Origin: a virus
Strand: one strand, 5' to 3'
DNA length: 30,682 bases
IMG/VR virus record: IMGVR_UViG_3300037493_001485
Span: 1 to 30,682 of that record
The number at the start of each line of letters is the position of its first letter. The stretch's first letter is position 1. The notes below the pieces were generated by a model. That model was not told the origin of the DNA. It ran no database searches and was given only the letters and a program-made list of their open reading frames with translations. Positions 23,374 to 30,628 of this stretch are shown piece by piece. A program made the position numbers and the translations under genes.

Positions 23374-24582
23374 ATGGCAACAAAAGTATATAATGATAAA
23401 AATGTGCTTCAGGCAAGTAAAGAAAGAGTATCTTTAGTATTTGATAATTTTGAAAAAATATATATTTCATTTTCAGGTGGTAAAGATAGTAGCGTAATGT
23501 CACATTTAGTTTTGGCTGAAGCAAAAAAAAGAAATAGGAAAGTTGGATTATTAATAATTGATTTAGAAGCCCAGTATAACGATACTATTACTCATATTGA
23601 ACATATGATTGAAATTTATAAAGATTATATTGAATTGCATTGGGTTTGTGCTGAATTATTATTAAGAAATGCAGTTAGTAATTATGAGCCTAGATGGTGT
23701 TGTTGGGATAAAGAAAAAGAATTAGTTTGGGTTAGGCCAATGCCAAAACTTGCATCAGATTTAACACAATATGATTTTTACCAGCCAAAAATGGAGTTTG
23801 AAGAATTTATGGTTATATTTGGCGAATGGTATTCACAAGGTAAAACTACTGCAGCTTTTATAGGTATTAGATCAGATGAATCTTTGCATAGATATAGAGC
23901 AATAACATCTAGAAAAGATGGTTTAATGTTTAATAATTGGAAATGGTCAACAAAAGTATCTAATAAACTATTTAATATTTATCCTATTTATGATTGGAGA
24001 ACTGAAGATATTTGGGTTTTTCACGGTAAATATAATGAATTGCCACATAATAAAGTTTACGATAAAATGATGATGGCAGGAGTTAAAATAAGCCAGCAAA
24101 GATTATGTCAACCATATGGTGATGATCAAAGAAGAGGATTATGGTTATATCATATTTTAGAGCCTGAAACTTGGTATAAATTAATATTACGAGTTAATGG
24201 TGTAAATAGCGGAACTCTTTATATAAAAGAAAATGGTAATATGACTGGTTACAATAAAATAACAAAGCCTGAAGGCCATACGTGGGAAACATTTTGTAAT
24301 TTGCTGTTATCAACTATGCCAAAAAAAACACAAATACATTATAGAGAACGATTTATAAAATTTATAAAAGGATGGCAAGATAGAGGTTATTTAGTAATTC
24401 CTGATGAAGCTCCTGAAGATTTAGAATCTAAATGTTGGGTTCCATCTTGGAGAAGGATGTGTAAAGTAATGCTAAGAAATGATTACTGGTGTAAGGGATT
24501 AGGACAAACTCAACCATTTTCAGAAGCATATGGTAAATTTAAAGATATTAAGAAAAAAAGACAATTAGAAAAACAATTATAA
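23374..24582 (+). CDS. PAPS-reductase-family protein, IbrA-like
   Basis: This 402-residue protein has an ATP-pyrophosphatase PP-loop SGGKDS (residues 34-39) in a strand-loop-helix, plus DLEAQYND (57-64 region), the IRSDESLHR segment and an RLCQPYGDDQRRG motif containing a conserved Cys, all features of the IbrA/DUF3440 branch of phosphoadenosine phosphosulfate reductases. The family's chemistry is presumed to involve adenylation and sulfur or redox steps. The real substrate is unknown. The start ATG is one base after the ParB-like gene's stop. Related PP-loop proteins (DndC) act in DNA phosphorothioation, which invites comparison. Confidence 0.83.
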   Translation: MATKVYNDKNVLQASKERVSLVFDNFEKIYISFSGGKDSSVMSHLVLAEAKKRNRKVGLLIIDLEAQYNDTITHIEHMIEIYKDYIELHWVCAELLLRNAVSNYEPRWCCWDKEKELVWVRPMPKLASDLTQYDFYQPKMEFEEFMVIFGEWYSQGKTTAAFIGIRSDESLHRYRAITSRKDGLMFNNWKWSTKVSNKLFNIYPIYDWRTEDIWVFHGKYNELPHNKVYDKMMMAGVKISQQRLCQPYGDDQRRGLWLYHILEPETWYKLILRVNGVNSGTLYIKENGNMTGYNKITKPEGHTWETFCNLLLSTMPKKTQIHYRERFIKFIKGWQDRGYLVIPDEAPEDLESKCWVPSWRRMCKVMLRNDYWCKGLGQTQPFSEAYGKFKDIKKKRQLEKQL

Positions 24583-24587
24583 ATAAA

Positions 24588-24839
24588 ATGGAAATCACAG
24601 GTAAGATCCTTCAAATTTGGGAAGTAAAACAAATAACTGAAAAATTTAGTAATCAAGATTTTTTGATTGAAACTGAAGGCCAGTATCCAAAAAAAGTATT
24701 AATGCAGGCTAATGAAAAAATAAGGCCGTATTTGGTTAAATTAGTAATGGGCGATGTTAAAACATTTCATTTTGATGTTGAATCAAGAGAAAGTAATGGC
24801 AAGTATTACACAAATATTAAGTGTTTTAAGATTGTTTAG
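24588..24839 (+). CDS. DUF3127 protein (OB-fold-like)
   Basis: This 83-residue protein matches the DUF3127 pattern: MEITGKILQIW at the start, then FLIETEGQYPKKVLM (about residues 25-39), MGDVKTFHFDVESRE and a final NGKYYTNIKCFKI. The family is widespread in Bacteroidota and their phages and has the outline of a single-strand DNA-binding OB fold. It lies just after the IbrA-like gene and before the origin-like region, fitting a replication or recombination role. The function is inferred. Confidence 0.72.
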   Translation: MEITGKILQIWEVKQITEKFSNQDFLIETEGQYPKKVLMQANEKIRPYLVKLVMGDVKTFHFDVESRESNGKYYTNIKCFKIV

Positions 24840-24847
24840 GTAAAATA

Positions 24848-25029
24848 GGTATAAAAGGTATAAAATATTTTCTTACTTTAACATAAATGAAATAATTATA
24901 ATTGAAAAATGCTTTTTTAAAAAAATGGAAAATAAAATGTACCTTTTATACCTAATTGGGTTAAAGTGCTGAAAATCACAGGTACATTCTAAGTATAAAA
25001 GCAGTATAAATGTATTTTAAGTTTATACT
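24848..25029 (+). repeat. Iteron-like GTATAAA repeats
   Basis: Three exact 9-mers GGTATAAAA occur: two in tandem (24848-24856, 24857-24865) and one inverted (24944-24952). Related AGTATAAAA (24992-25000), AGTATAAAT (25003-25011) and an inverted copy (25021-25029) share the core GTATAAA. Six core copies in 182 bp, in both orientations, suggest binding sites for an initiator or regulator. Confidence 0.65.
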
Positions 25030-25041
25030 AAATGTACCAAA

Positions 25042-25064
25042 TTATTTAGAATCATTCTAAATAA
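25042..25064. promoter_or_regulatory. 23-bp perfect palindrome (operator-like)
   Basis: Two exact 11-bp arms (TTATTTAGAAT and ATTCTAAATAA) flank a single central C. Such symmetry is characteristic of a dimeric repressor or initiator site. A partial half-site ATTCTAA recurs at 24985-24991. It lies between the iteron-like cluster and the primase gene. The binding protein is unknown. The HTH-like product of 20133-20366 or the DnaA-domain protein are candidates. Confidence 0.65.
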
Positions 25065-25157
25065 GGTTTATTATTTGTAATTAATCTAAATAATGAAAGT
25101 TTAAAAATAAATAGTAGCAATGTAAAACAATACAATATTTTTGAAAAGTTAGTTGAA

Positions 25158-25248
25158 GTAGAAGCCAACTAATATGAATCGCATTTTATCTTTTGCAGTT
25201 AAAATATAGATTAAGTCCCTTTTAGCTTCTACCTAATTGGGGCTTTTT
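25158..25248 (+). terminator. Attenuator-like hairpin upstream of the primase gene
   Basis: A 7-bp stem (AAGTCCC at 25213-25219 with GGGGCTT at 25239-25245, including one G-U) is followed by a short T-run to 25248, resembling a weak intrinsic terminator with a 19-nt loop. The loop holds GCTTCTAC (25225-25232), which is fully complementary to GTAGAAGC at 25158-25165. These pairings cross, so they would exclude each other or form a pseudoknot. An 11-codon ORF (25174-25209, MNRILSFAVKI) lies between them. The layout recalls attenuation, but nothing proves it. Confidence 0.4.
25187..25196 (+). promoter_or_regulatory. Weak promoter-like box for the replication operon
   Basis: TATCTTTTGC resembles the TAnnTTTG element seen at 19258 but has one extra T between TA and TTTG, and no convincing TTG lies at the -33 spacing. 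It would place a transcript start just upstream of the attenuator-like hairpin and about 60 nt before the primase ATG at 25263. Confidence 0.3.
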
Positions 25249-25262
25249 CGTTTAAATACAAT

Positions 25263-27629
25263 ATGATAGTTTCAATATACAAAACAGTTAAGGATACATC
25301 AAATCCTTTCAATAAGCCAGTGCAGGTTGCATTGGATAGAATTAAAAATGGAACTTCTAAAGAGTTAAATTTACAAATAAGAGCTACATTATCAAAGGAT
25401 GAACAAAAGCCTTTAAAATCTCTTTTAAGTGGTGTTTGTTTTAATGGAACTTTTATAAAGCGATCAATAAAAGGATTAGAAAAAAAGTCAGGGTTAATAA
25501 TACTTGATTTTGATGAATTTGAAACCGAACAAAAAGCAATTGATTTTAAAGAATCACTAAAAGAAGATGCTTATATTTTTGCAGCCTGGATTAGTCCAAG
25601 TGGCAAAGGTGTTAAAGTTTTAGTTAAGATTCCAATTGAAGGCGAACACAAGCAATATTTTAACGCATTACAAAAGCATTTTAATAGTCCACATTGGGAT
25701 GTATCAGGTTCTAATATAGATAGGTTTTGTTTTGAAAGTTATGATCCTAATTTGTTTCAAAATAATGATTCAATGATTTGGGAGTTTATAGAATTACCAG
25801 AGTACAATGAAATTGAAACTAATCAAGTAACTATTCCAATTAAATCTGAAAGAATAATAATTGAAAAATTACTAAAATGGTGGGAGAAAAAATATGGCTT
25901 AGTAAAAGGTAATATAAATAATAACCTGCATATTTTAGCTAAAGCGTTTAATACATTTGGAATACCAAAAAGCGAATGCGAACACGTTTTAAAATCAATG
26001 GTTAGTATTGATAAGGATAAAGAAGTACAGCAGTTGATTGATTCAGCCTATAAGCACACATCTGAATTTAATACTAAACAATTTGATGATAGAGCTGCAA
26101 AACAAAAGATTGAAAAGCAAGTTATATCAGGTGCAAAGAATAATGATATTATAAAGCTTTATCCAAATTTTACACCAGTAGAAATAGAAACTTGTATATT
26201 AACAATTAAACAAAATAATATAAATGATAACTTTTGGGAATATGATGAAAAAGGTAAATGTATAGTAAGCCCGCATAAATATAAATTTTGGCTTGAAGAT
26301 AATAATTTTTATAAATACTTTCCAACTGATACTAATACTTATACTTTTATAAGAAAACATCAAGGATTAATTGAGGAAACAAACGAAAAAAGAATAAAGG
26401 ATTACGTTTTAACCTATTTGCTTAAAAGAACTGATATTGGATTTCAGCCATATGATATGATGGTAAGCACAACTAAAAATTTTACATCTGAATATTTATC
26501 TTGCTTAGAAAGTGCAAATATAAATTTAAAAGAAGATACCGTTGATAGTTGTTTTATTTACTTTCAAAATAAAGTATTAAGGATTACCAAAGATAGTATT
26601 GAACAAATTGATTATTTGAATGTTAAGGATTACGTTTGGAAAAAACAAGTAATAGCACGTGATTATGTTGAAACTGATCACCACGAGAGCGAATTTAGAA
26701 AGTTTATTTGGCTTATTTCGGGCCAAGATGTAACACGTTATAACACACTTAAATCAGTTATAGGTTATTTGTTACATTCGTATAAAACAAGCGCAAATAA
26801 TAGAGCTGTAATATTTAATGATGAAACTATAAGCGACAATCCAAATGGTGGAAGCGGTAAAGGTTTATTTTGTAATGCACTTGGTAAAATGAAAAAAGTT
26901 GCTTCTATTGATGGAAAAACATTTGAATTTACCAAATCATTTCCTTATCAAACAGTTGGAACGGATACTCAGCTACTGGTGTTTGATGATGTTAAAAAGA
27001 ACTTTAGTTTTGAATCATTATTTAGTTTAATTACGGAAGGATTAACTTTAGAGTATAAAGGCCAGGATGCAATAAAACTTCCAATAAATAAAAGCCCTAA
27101 AATATTAATAACAACTAATTATACTATTGGTGGTGTTGGTGGGTCATTTGAGCGCAGGAAATTTGAAGTTGAATTAAGTGGCTATTTTAATAGTAAATAT
27201 ACACCATTGGATGAATGGGATCATATGTTTTTTGATGATTGGAATGATATTGAATGGTCAAGATTTGACAATTATATGATTCAATGCTGCCAATTTTATT
27301 TAAAGAATGGATTAGTAAAAAATAGTTTTGTTAATTTGGAGCTTAAAAAATTAATCAATGAAACTAAAAAAGAATTTATTGATTGGGCAAGTTTAGAAAC
27401 ATTACCATTAAATACAAGATTACCAAAAGATGAAATTTATAATTTATTAGTACGTGATTATTCAGATTTCTCAAAATGGTTAAGAAAAAATACATTAACT
27501 AAATGGCTTAAGATTTATGCTGATTACCATAATTATAAAGTAATTGAAGGTAAAACCAATAATGTATATTGGATTGAATTTACAATGCCTAAAGGATCAT
27601 TTGAGAATCCAATTAAAATAGATATATGA
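25263..27629 (+). CDS. Primase-helicase (BT4734/VirE-N plus SF3-like ATPase)
   Basis: This 788-residue multidomain replication protein starts phage DNA synthesis and unwinds the fork. Residues about 60-165 form the BT4734/VirE-N-like primase domain, with LIILDFDEF (D82 and D84 as metal-binding candidates), SPSGKGVKVLVK (111-122) and SNIDRFCF (150-157). The C-terminal ATPase has a Walker A NGGSGKG (528-534), a Walker B LLVFDD (571-576, D575/D576), a sensor-like ITTNY (616-620) and an Arg pair R631/R632, as in D5/SF3-type helicases. Residues about 195-265 may be a helical linker. It is directly preceded by the iteron region, consistent with origin activation in cis. The stop overlaps the next gene by 4 nt. 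Confidence 0.88.
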   Translation: MIVSIYKTVKDTSNPFNKPVQVALDRIKNGTSKELNLQIRATLSKDEQKPLKSLLSGVCFNGTFIKRSIKGLEKKSGLIILDFDEFETEQKAIDFKESLKEDAYIFAAWISPSGKGVKVLVKIPIEGEHKQYFNALQKHFNSPHWDVSGSNIDRFCFESYDPNLFQNNDSMIWEFIELPEYNEIETNQVTIPIKSERIIIEKLLKWWEKKYGLVKGNINNNLHILAKAFNTFGIPKSECEHVLKSMVSIDKDKEVQQLIDSAYKHTSEFNTKQFDDRAAKQKIEKQVISGAKNNDIIKLYPNFTPVEIETCILTIKQNNINDNFWEYDEKGKCIVSPHKYKFWLEDNNFYKYFPTDTNTYTFIRKHQGLIEETNEKRIKDYVLTYLLKRTDIGFQPYDMMVSTTKNFTSEYLSCLESANINLKEDTVDSCFIYFQNKVLRITKDSIEQIDYLNVKDYVWKKQVIARDYVETDHHESEFRKFIWLISGQDVTRYNTLKSVIGYLLHSYKTSANNRAVIFNDETISDNPNGGSGKGLFCNALGKMKKVASIDGKTFEFTKSFPYQTVGTDTQLLVFDDVKKNFSFESLFSLITEGLTLEYKGQDAIKLPINKSPKILITTNYTIGGVGGSFERRKFEVELSGYFNSKYTPLDEWDHMFFDDWNDIEWSRFDNYMIQCCQFYLKNGLVKNSFVNLELKKLINETKKEFIDWASLETLPLNTRLPKDEIYNLLVRDYSDFSKWLRKNTLTKWLKIYADYHNYKVIEGKTNNVYWIEFTMPKGSFENPIKIDI

Positions 27630-28849
27630 AACAGTTAAGAGATTACCAGTTAAAGTTAAGTAATGATGCGAATGCTATTTTAAAGCGTTTAGGCTTTGTT
27701 TATTTAGCACTTGAGGTAAGAGTAGGTAAAACAGCAATTGCATTGAATACAGCTAAGTTATATGGCGCTAAAAATGTTTTATTTATTACTAAAAAGAAAG
27801 CAATTAAATCAATTGAAAGTGATTATGTTGAATTTGGGTTTGATTTTAATTTATCGGTTATAAATACTGAAAGTTTACATAAAATTACAGGTAATTTTGA
27901 TTTGATTATATCAGATGAACACCATAAATATGGTGCATTTCCAAAACCATCCAAAGGAACAGTTTACTTTAAGAAAACTTTTGGACATTTGCCTATCATT
28001 GCATTAAGTGGAACTATGAATCCTGAATCATATAGCCAAGTATTTCACCAATTTTGGATAAGTAACTATTCGCCATTCAAACAATATAAGAACTTTTACC
28101 AATGGGCCTTACACTATGTTAATATTGGTCAAAAGTATTTAGGGTATGCAATAGTTCAAGATTATTCTAATGCTAAAGGTGGATTGATCCAAGCAGCAAT
28201 TGAACAATATATGATTACTTATACTCAAAAGCAAGCAGGGTTTACATCTGAAGTAATTGAGAAAATATTAACTGTTCAAATGAGTGAAAGCACTTACGAT
28301 TTGATTGCAAAGCTAAAGAAAGATAATATTATTGAAGGTAAAACTGAAGTTGTTATTGCTGATACTGGAGCTAAAATGATGAGCAAATTGCATCAAATGT
28401 ATTCAGGTACAGTGAAGTTTGAAAGCGGTAATAGTATGGTATTGGATAAGTCTAAAGCATTGTTTATCAAGTCGCAATTTGCGACCACAAAAATAGCAAT
28501 ATTTTATAAATTTAAAGAAGAGTTAAATGTTATTTTGGATGTGTTAGGTGATTTTGTTACAACTGATTTAAATGAGTTTAACACAACAAATAAATCAATT
28601 ACATTGCAAATTGTTAGTGGGCGTGAAGGAATAAATTTAAGTGCAGCGAAGTATATTGTTTATTACAACATTGATTTTAGCGCAGTTAGTTATTGGCAAA
28701 GCAGGGATAGACTAACTACAATGGATCGATTAAGTAATGAAGTGTTTTGGATATTTGCTAAAGGTGGCATTGAACATCACATACATAAACAAGTAATGGC
28801 TAAAAAAAATTTTACACTATCAACATTTAATAAATACTATGGCAAGTAA
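27626..28849 (+). CDS. SF2 DNA helicase (SNF2/DEAD-like)
   Basis: This 407-residue superfamily 2 ATPase has motif I VRVGKTAIAL (31-40, K35 and T36), motif II DEHH (97-100), motif III LSGTMNP (127-133), motif V SGREGINLS (331-339) and motif VI QSRDR (358-362). The N-terminal LRDYQLK matches the Q-motif-like start of SNF2 family members. In phages such proteins sit beside a VRR-NUC nuclease, as here, and probably remodel replication or recombination intermediates. It overlaps the primase stop by 4 nt and the nuclease start by 11 nt. Confidence 0.87.
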   Translation: MKQLRDYQLKLSNDANAILKRLGFVYLALEVRVGKTAIALNTAKLYGAKNVLFITKKKAIKSIESDYVEFGFDFNLSVINTESLHKITGNFDLIISDEHHKYGAFPKPSKGTVYFKKTFGHLPIIALSGTMNPESYSQVFHQFWISNYSPFKQYKNFYQWALHYVNIGQKYLGYAIVQDYSNAKGGLIQAAIEQYMITYTQKQAGFTSEVIEKILTVQMSESTYDLIAKLKKDNIIEGKTEVVIADTGAKMMSKLHQMYSGTVKFESGNSMVLDKSKALFIKSQFATTKIAIFYKFKEELNVILDVLGDFVTTDLNEFNTTNKSITLQIVSGREGINLSAAKYIVYYNIDFSAVSYWQSRDRLTTMDRLSNEVFWIFAKGGIEHHIHKQVMAKKNFTLSTFNKYYGK

Positions 28850-29093
28850 ATTCCAATCAAAAGTAATTAAGCATTATGAAAGCAATGGATGGACAGTTTT
28901 GAACATTATTAAACTATCAGATAATGGTTATCCTGACTTACTTTGTATGAAATTAGGTGAAGTTGATACTTGGATTGAATGTAAAGAAGGTGGTGATACT
29001 CTTAAGCCAATGCAACGATATAGAATTGATCAGTTGCGAAAATTAAATAAAATAGCAATATGCTTGCATAACGACAAAGGAGCAATATATTAA
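28839..29093 (+). CDS. VRR-NUC-like nuclease
   Basis: This 84-residue protein has a minimal PD-(D/E)XK active site: GYPDLLCMK (D33 in PDLL) followed by TWIECKEG (E48 and K50), and LKPMQRYRIDQLRKL as the conserved Q-containing helix. These are features of VRR-NUC-type Holliday-junction resolvases and helicase-associated nucleases. Overlap with the SF2 helicase indicates co-translation and a joint role in processing branched DNA. Confidence 0.82.
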   Translation: MASKFQSKVIKHYESNGWTVLNIIKLSDNGYPDLLCMKLGEVDTWIECKEGGDTLKPMQRYRIDQLRKLNKIAICLHNDKGAIY

Positions 29094-29139
29094 AATTGGA
29101 ATGTCCAGTTTATTAACATAAAAACAAGACAAAAAACAT

Positions 29140-29421
29140 ATGAACATAAAAGAACAATTAGAACAAAGTTTAAGCGAAATGGGTGTTATGTGCTATGTGA
29201 TAGCTAAGCACCAACAAGAATACTTAGATGGTATTACAGGACTTAAAAAGTTAATGATACCAAGTGAAGTAGCAGTAATGGAAAGGCTAAGTAAAGCAAA
29301 TCAAGATTTTATACGTAAAACTGATAAATCACTAAAGAAAGCTAATATTGATGTTAGTAAAGTTGAAGATATGGTAATGGAAATGTTAGATAAAATAGAA
29401 GTAGAATTTAAAAAATTATAA
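29140..29421 (+). CDS. Hypothetical helical replication-region protein
   Basis: This 93-residue, almost entirely helical protein (EQLEQSLSEMGVMCYV, then LKKANIDVSKVEDMVMEMLDKI) lies 46 nt after the nuclease and 2 nt before the DnaA-domain protein, suggesting an operon. It has no known motif. A structural or regulatory role in replication is possible but unsupported. Confidence 0.65.
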   Translation: MNIKEQLEQSLSEMGVMCYVIAKHQQEYLDGITGLKKLMIPSEVAVMERLSKANQDFIRKTDKSLKKANIDVSKVEDMVMEMLDKIEVEFKKL

Positions 29422-29423
29422 TT

Positions 29424-29864
29424 ATGACAACAAACGAAATAATAGCCAGCATTTTATTTAAGGCTGAACAGGAAATAAAAGAATGTACAAATGAATTAGT
29501 TACATTGTATTGTAAAAATAAAGAAGTTAATACTGATGCTGAAATAGCTGAGTTTATTATTAAACTATGCGCTGATGAATATAATATAACAGTTGAAACA
29601 CTAACTGCATCAAGTAGAATGAGGGTTCAATGTGAAGCACGCCAAATGAGTATGAAGCTTATTAAACAACATACTACATTAGGGCTAAAAGATATTGGAT
29701 TGAATTACTACAGTAAGCGTAAAGGTTATGTGTCAGAGTTAGGTAAAGACCATACAACTGTGATTAGCGCTATTAAAACTATTGATAATCTATTAAGCTA
29801 TGATAAGGCTGTAATTGATAAGTATCAGAGATTAGTCAATAACATTATGTTGATACGATGTTAA
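29424..29864 (+). CDS. DnaA domain IV-like DNA-binding protein
   Basis: This 146-residue protein carries a bacterial DnaA C-terminal domain without the AAA+ module. The second half has SSRMRVQCEARQMSMKLI (63-80, the family's sR...v.aRqiamyl), GLKDIG (87-92, HTH) and GKDHTTVISAIKTI (107-120, the DnaA-box contact signature GRDHxTV). The N-terminal ~50 residues are helical and unassigned. It could bind the host's DnaA boxes, act as a phage initiator on the upstream iterons or interfere with host initiation. Exact DnaA boxes (TTATCCACA) were not seen in the nearby intergenic region. Confidence 0.82.
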   Translation: MTTNEIIASILFKAEQEIKECTNELVTLYCKNKEVNTDAEIAEFIIKLCADEYNITVETLTASSRMRVQCEARQMSMKLIKQHTTLGLKDIGLNYYSKRKGYVSELGKDHTTVISAIKTIDNLLSYDKAVIDKYQRLVNNIMLIRC

Positions 29865-29898
29865 TTACATATAAATTAAATCAATAACATTTGTAACT

Positions 29899-30117
29899 AT
29901 GATAGGTCAATCAATACAAGATACAAAAACTAAATACTATTATCATATAGTAGAGTACAATGCTAACTATGTGAAGGCTAACTGTTATAACCAACGTGCA
30001 ATGAATAGTCAACTACAATTCAGTAGGAGTTACTTCAATGAACTTATAATGGATGGTGGATTAGTTGTAGTAGATAGAAGCAATATAATAGGTAATAAGT
30101 CTATATACTTAGGATAA
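29899..30117 (+). CDS. Hypothetical small protein
   Basis: This 72-residue, beta-rich protein (KYYYHIVEYNANYVKANCY, GGLVVVDRSN) lies 34 nt after the DnaA-domain gene and overlaps the HNH gene by one base (TAATG). The upstream gap contains TAACATTTG, one base longer than a TAnnTTTG box, too weak to call a promoter. No family is recognised. Confidence 0.6.
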   Translation: MIGQSIQDTKTKYYYHIVEYNANYVKANCYNQRAMNSQLQFSRSYFNELIMDGGLVVVDRSNIIGNKSIYLG

Positions 30118-30428
30118 TGCCAATTAAACCAACATCTAAGCCAGCGCTGTATAACATAGCTAAGAACATTAGCGGTCAATGGTCAGGTAACAATGATACA
30201 TTCTATCATTCAAATAGGTGGCGTACATTACGCAAGGCTGTGCTAACATCCAATCCATTGTGCGTACATTGTAATAACAATGGATTGGTTACACTGGCTA
30301 AGGTTGCTGATCATATTCAATCGGTTAGATTAGGTGGTGATAAGTGGAACATTGATAATCTGCAGGGTTTATGTGAGAGCTGTCACAATATTAAAACAAG
30401 TAAAGAAAGTAAGCAATGGATACAGTAA
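30117..30428 (+). CDS. HNH endonuclease (packaging-associated)
   Basis: This 103-residue nuclease has the zinc-linked HNH layout: CVHC (C49, C52), VADHIQSV with catalytic H66, NIDNLQGLCESCHNIKT with N81, C86, C89 and H90. Small HNH proteins like this lie beside the terminase in many siphoviruses (HK97 gp74 type) and assist cos cleavage or headful packaging. Here it is near the right end while the terminase genes are at the left end, consistent with adjacency across the window junction in a circular map. It overlaps DUF3310 by 13 nt. Confidence 0.87.
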   Translation: MPIKPTSKPALYNIAKNISGQWSGNNDTFYHSNRWRTLRKAVLTSNPLCVHCNNNGLVTLAKVADHIQSVRLGGDKWNIDNLQGLCESCHNIKTSKESKQWIQ

Positions 30429-30628
30429 ACCACCCACATCATTATGGTGGCAAGGATAATCCTTATGAGGCTATTAAAGTAATTGAACATTATGATATTG
30501 GTTTTTGTTTAGGCAATGTTATAAAATATGTTTTAAGAGCAGGCAAAAAGGATAATAAACTACAGGACTTGGAAAAAGCCAGGTTCTATTTAGACAGGGA
30601 AATAAACAATATAAAACAAAATGTATAA
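30416..30628 (+). CDS. DUF3310 protein
   Basis: This 70-residue protein matches the phage DUF3310 pattern: VNHPHHYGGK at the start (residues 4-13), EAIKVIEHYDIGFCLGNVIKYVLRAGKK, and LQDLEKARFYLDREI near the end. The family is common in phage nucleotide and replication modules and is thought to be nucleotide-metabolism related, but biochemical proof is lacking. It overlaps the HNH gene by 13 nt. Confidence 0.85.
   Translation: MDTVNHPHHYGGKDNPYEAIKVIEHYDIGFCLGNVIKYVLRAGKKDNKLQDLEKARFYLDREINNIKQNV

Larger units (their letters stand above)
24840..25262 (+). other. Intergenic origin/control region candidate
   Basis: This 423-bp non-coding stretch, the longest in the window, lies immediately upstream of the primase-helicase gene. 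It contains six GTATAAA-core repeats, a 15-bp inverted repeat (24846-24860 with 24940-24954), three AATGTACC/GGTACATT elements (24936-24943, 24981-24988, 25031-25038), a 23-bp palindrome (25042-25064), a 12-bp direct repeat TACCTAATTGGG (24949-24960 and 25230-25241), and an A/T run near 24911-24926 that could melt. Near its right end is a promoter-like box and a terminator-like hairpin. Iterons plus an AT-rich tract next to replication genes point to a phage replication origin. Confidence 0.6.

Noticed and set aside
24840-25262. CRISPR-like array
   Set aside because: The repeats are short, in both orientations and irregularly spaced, with no uniform spacers. They resemble iterons or operators.
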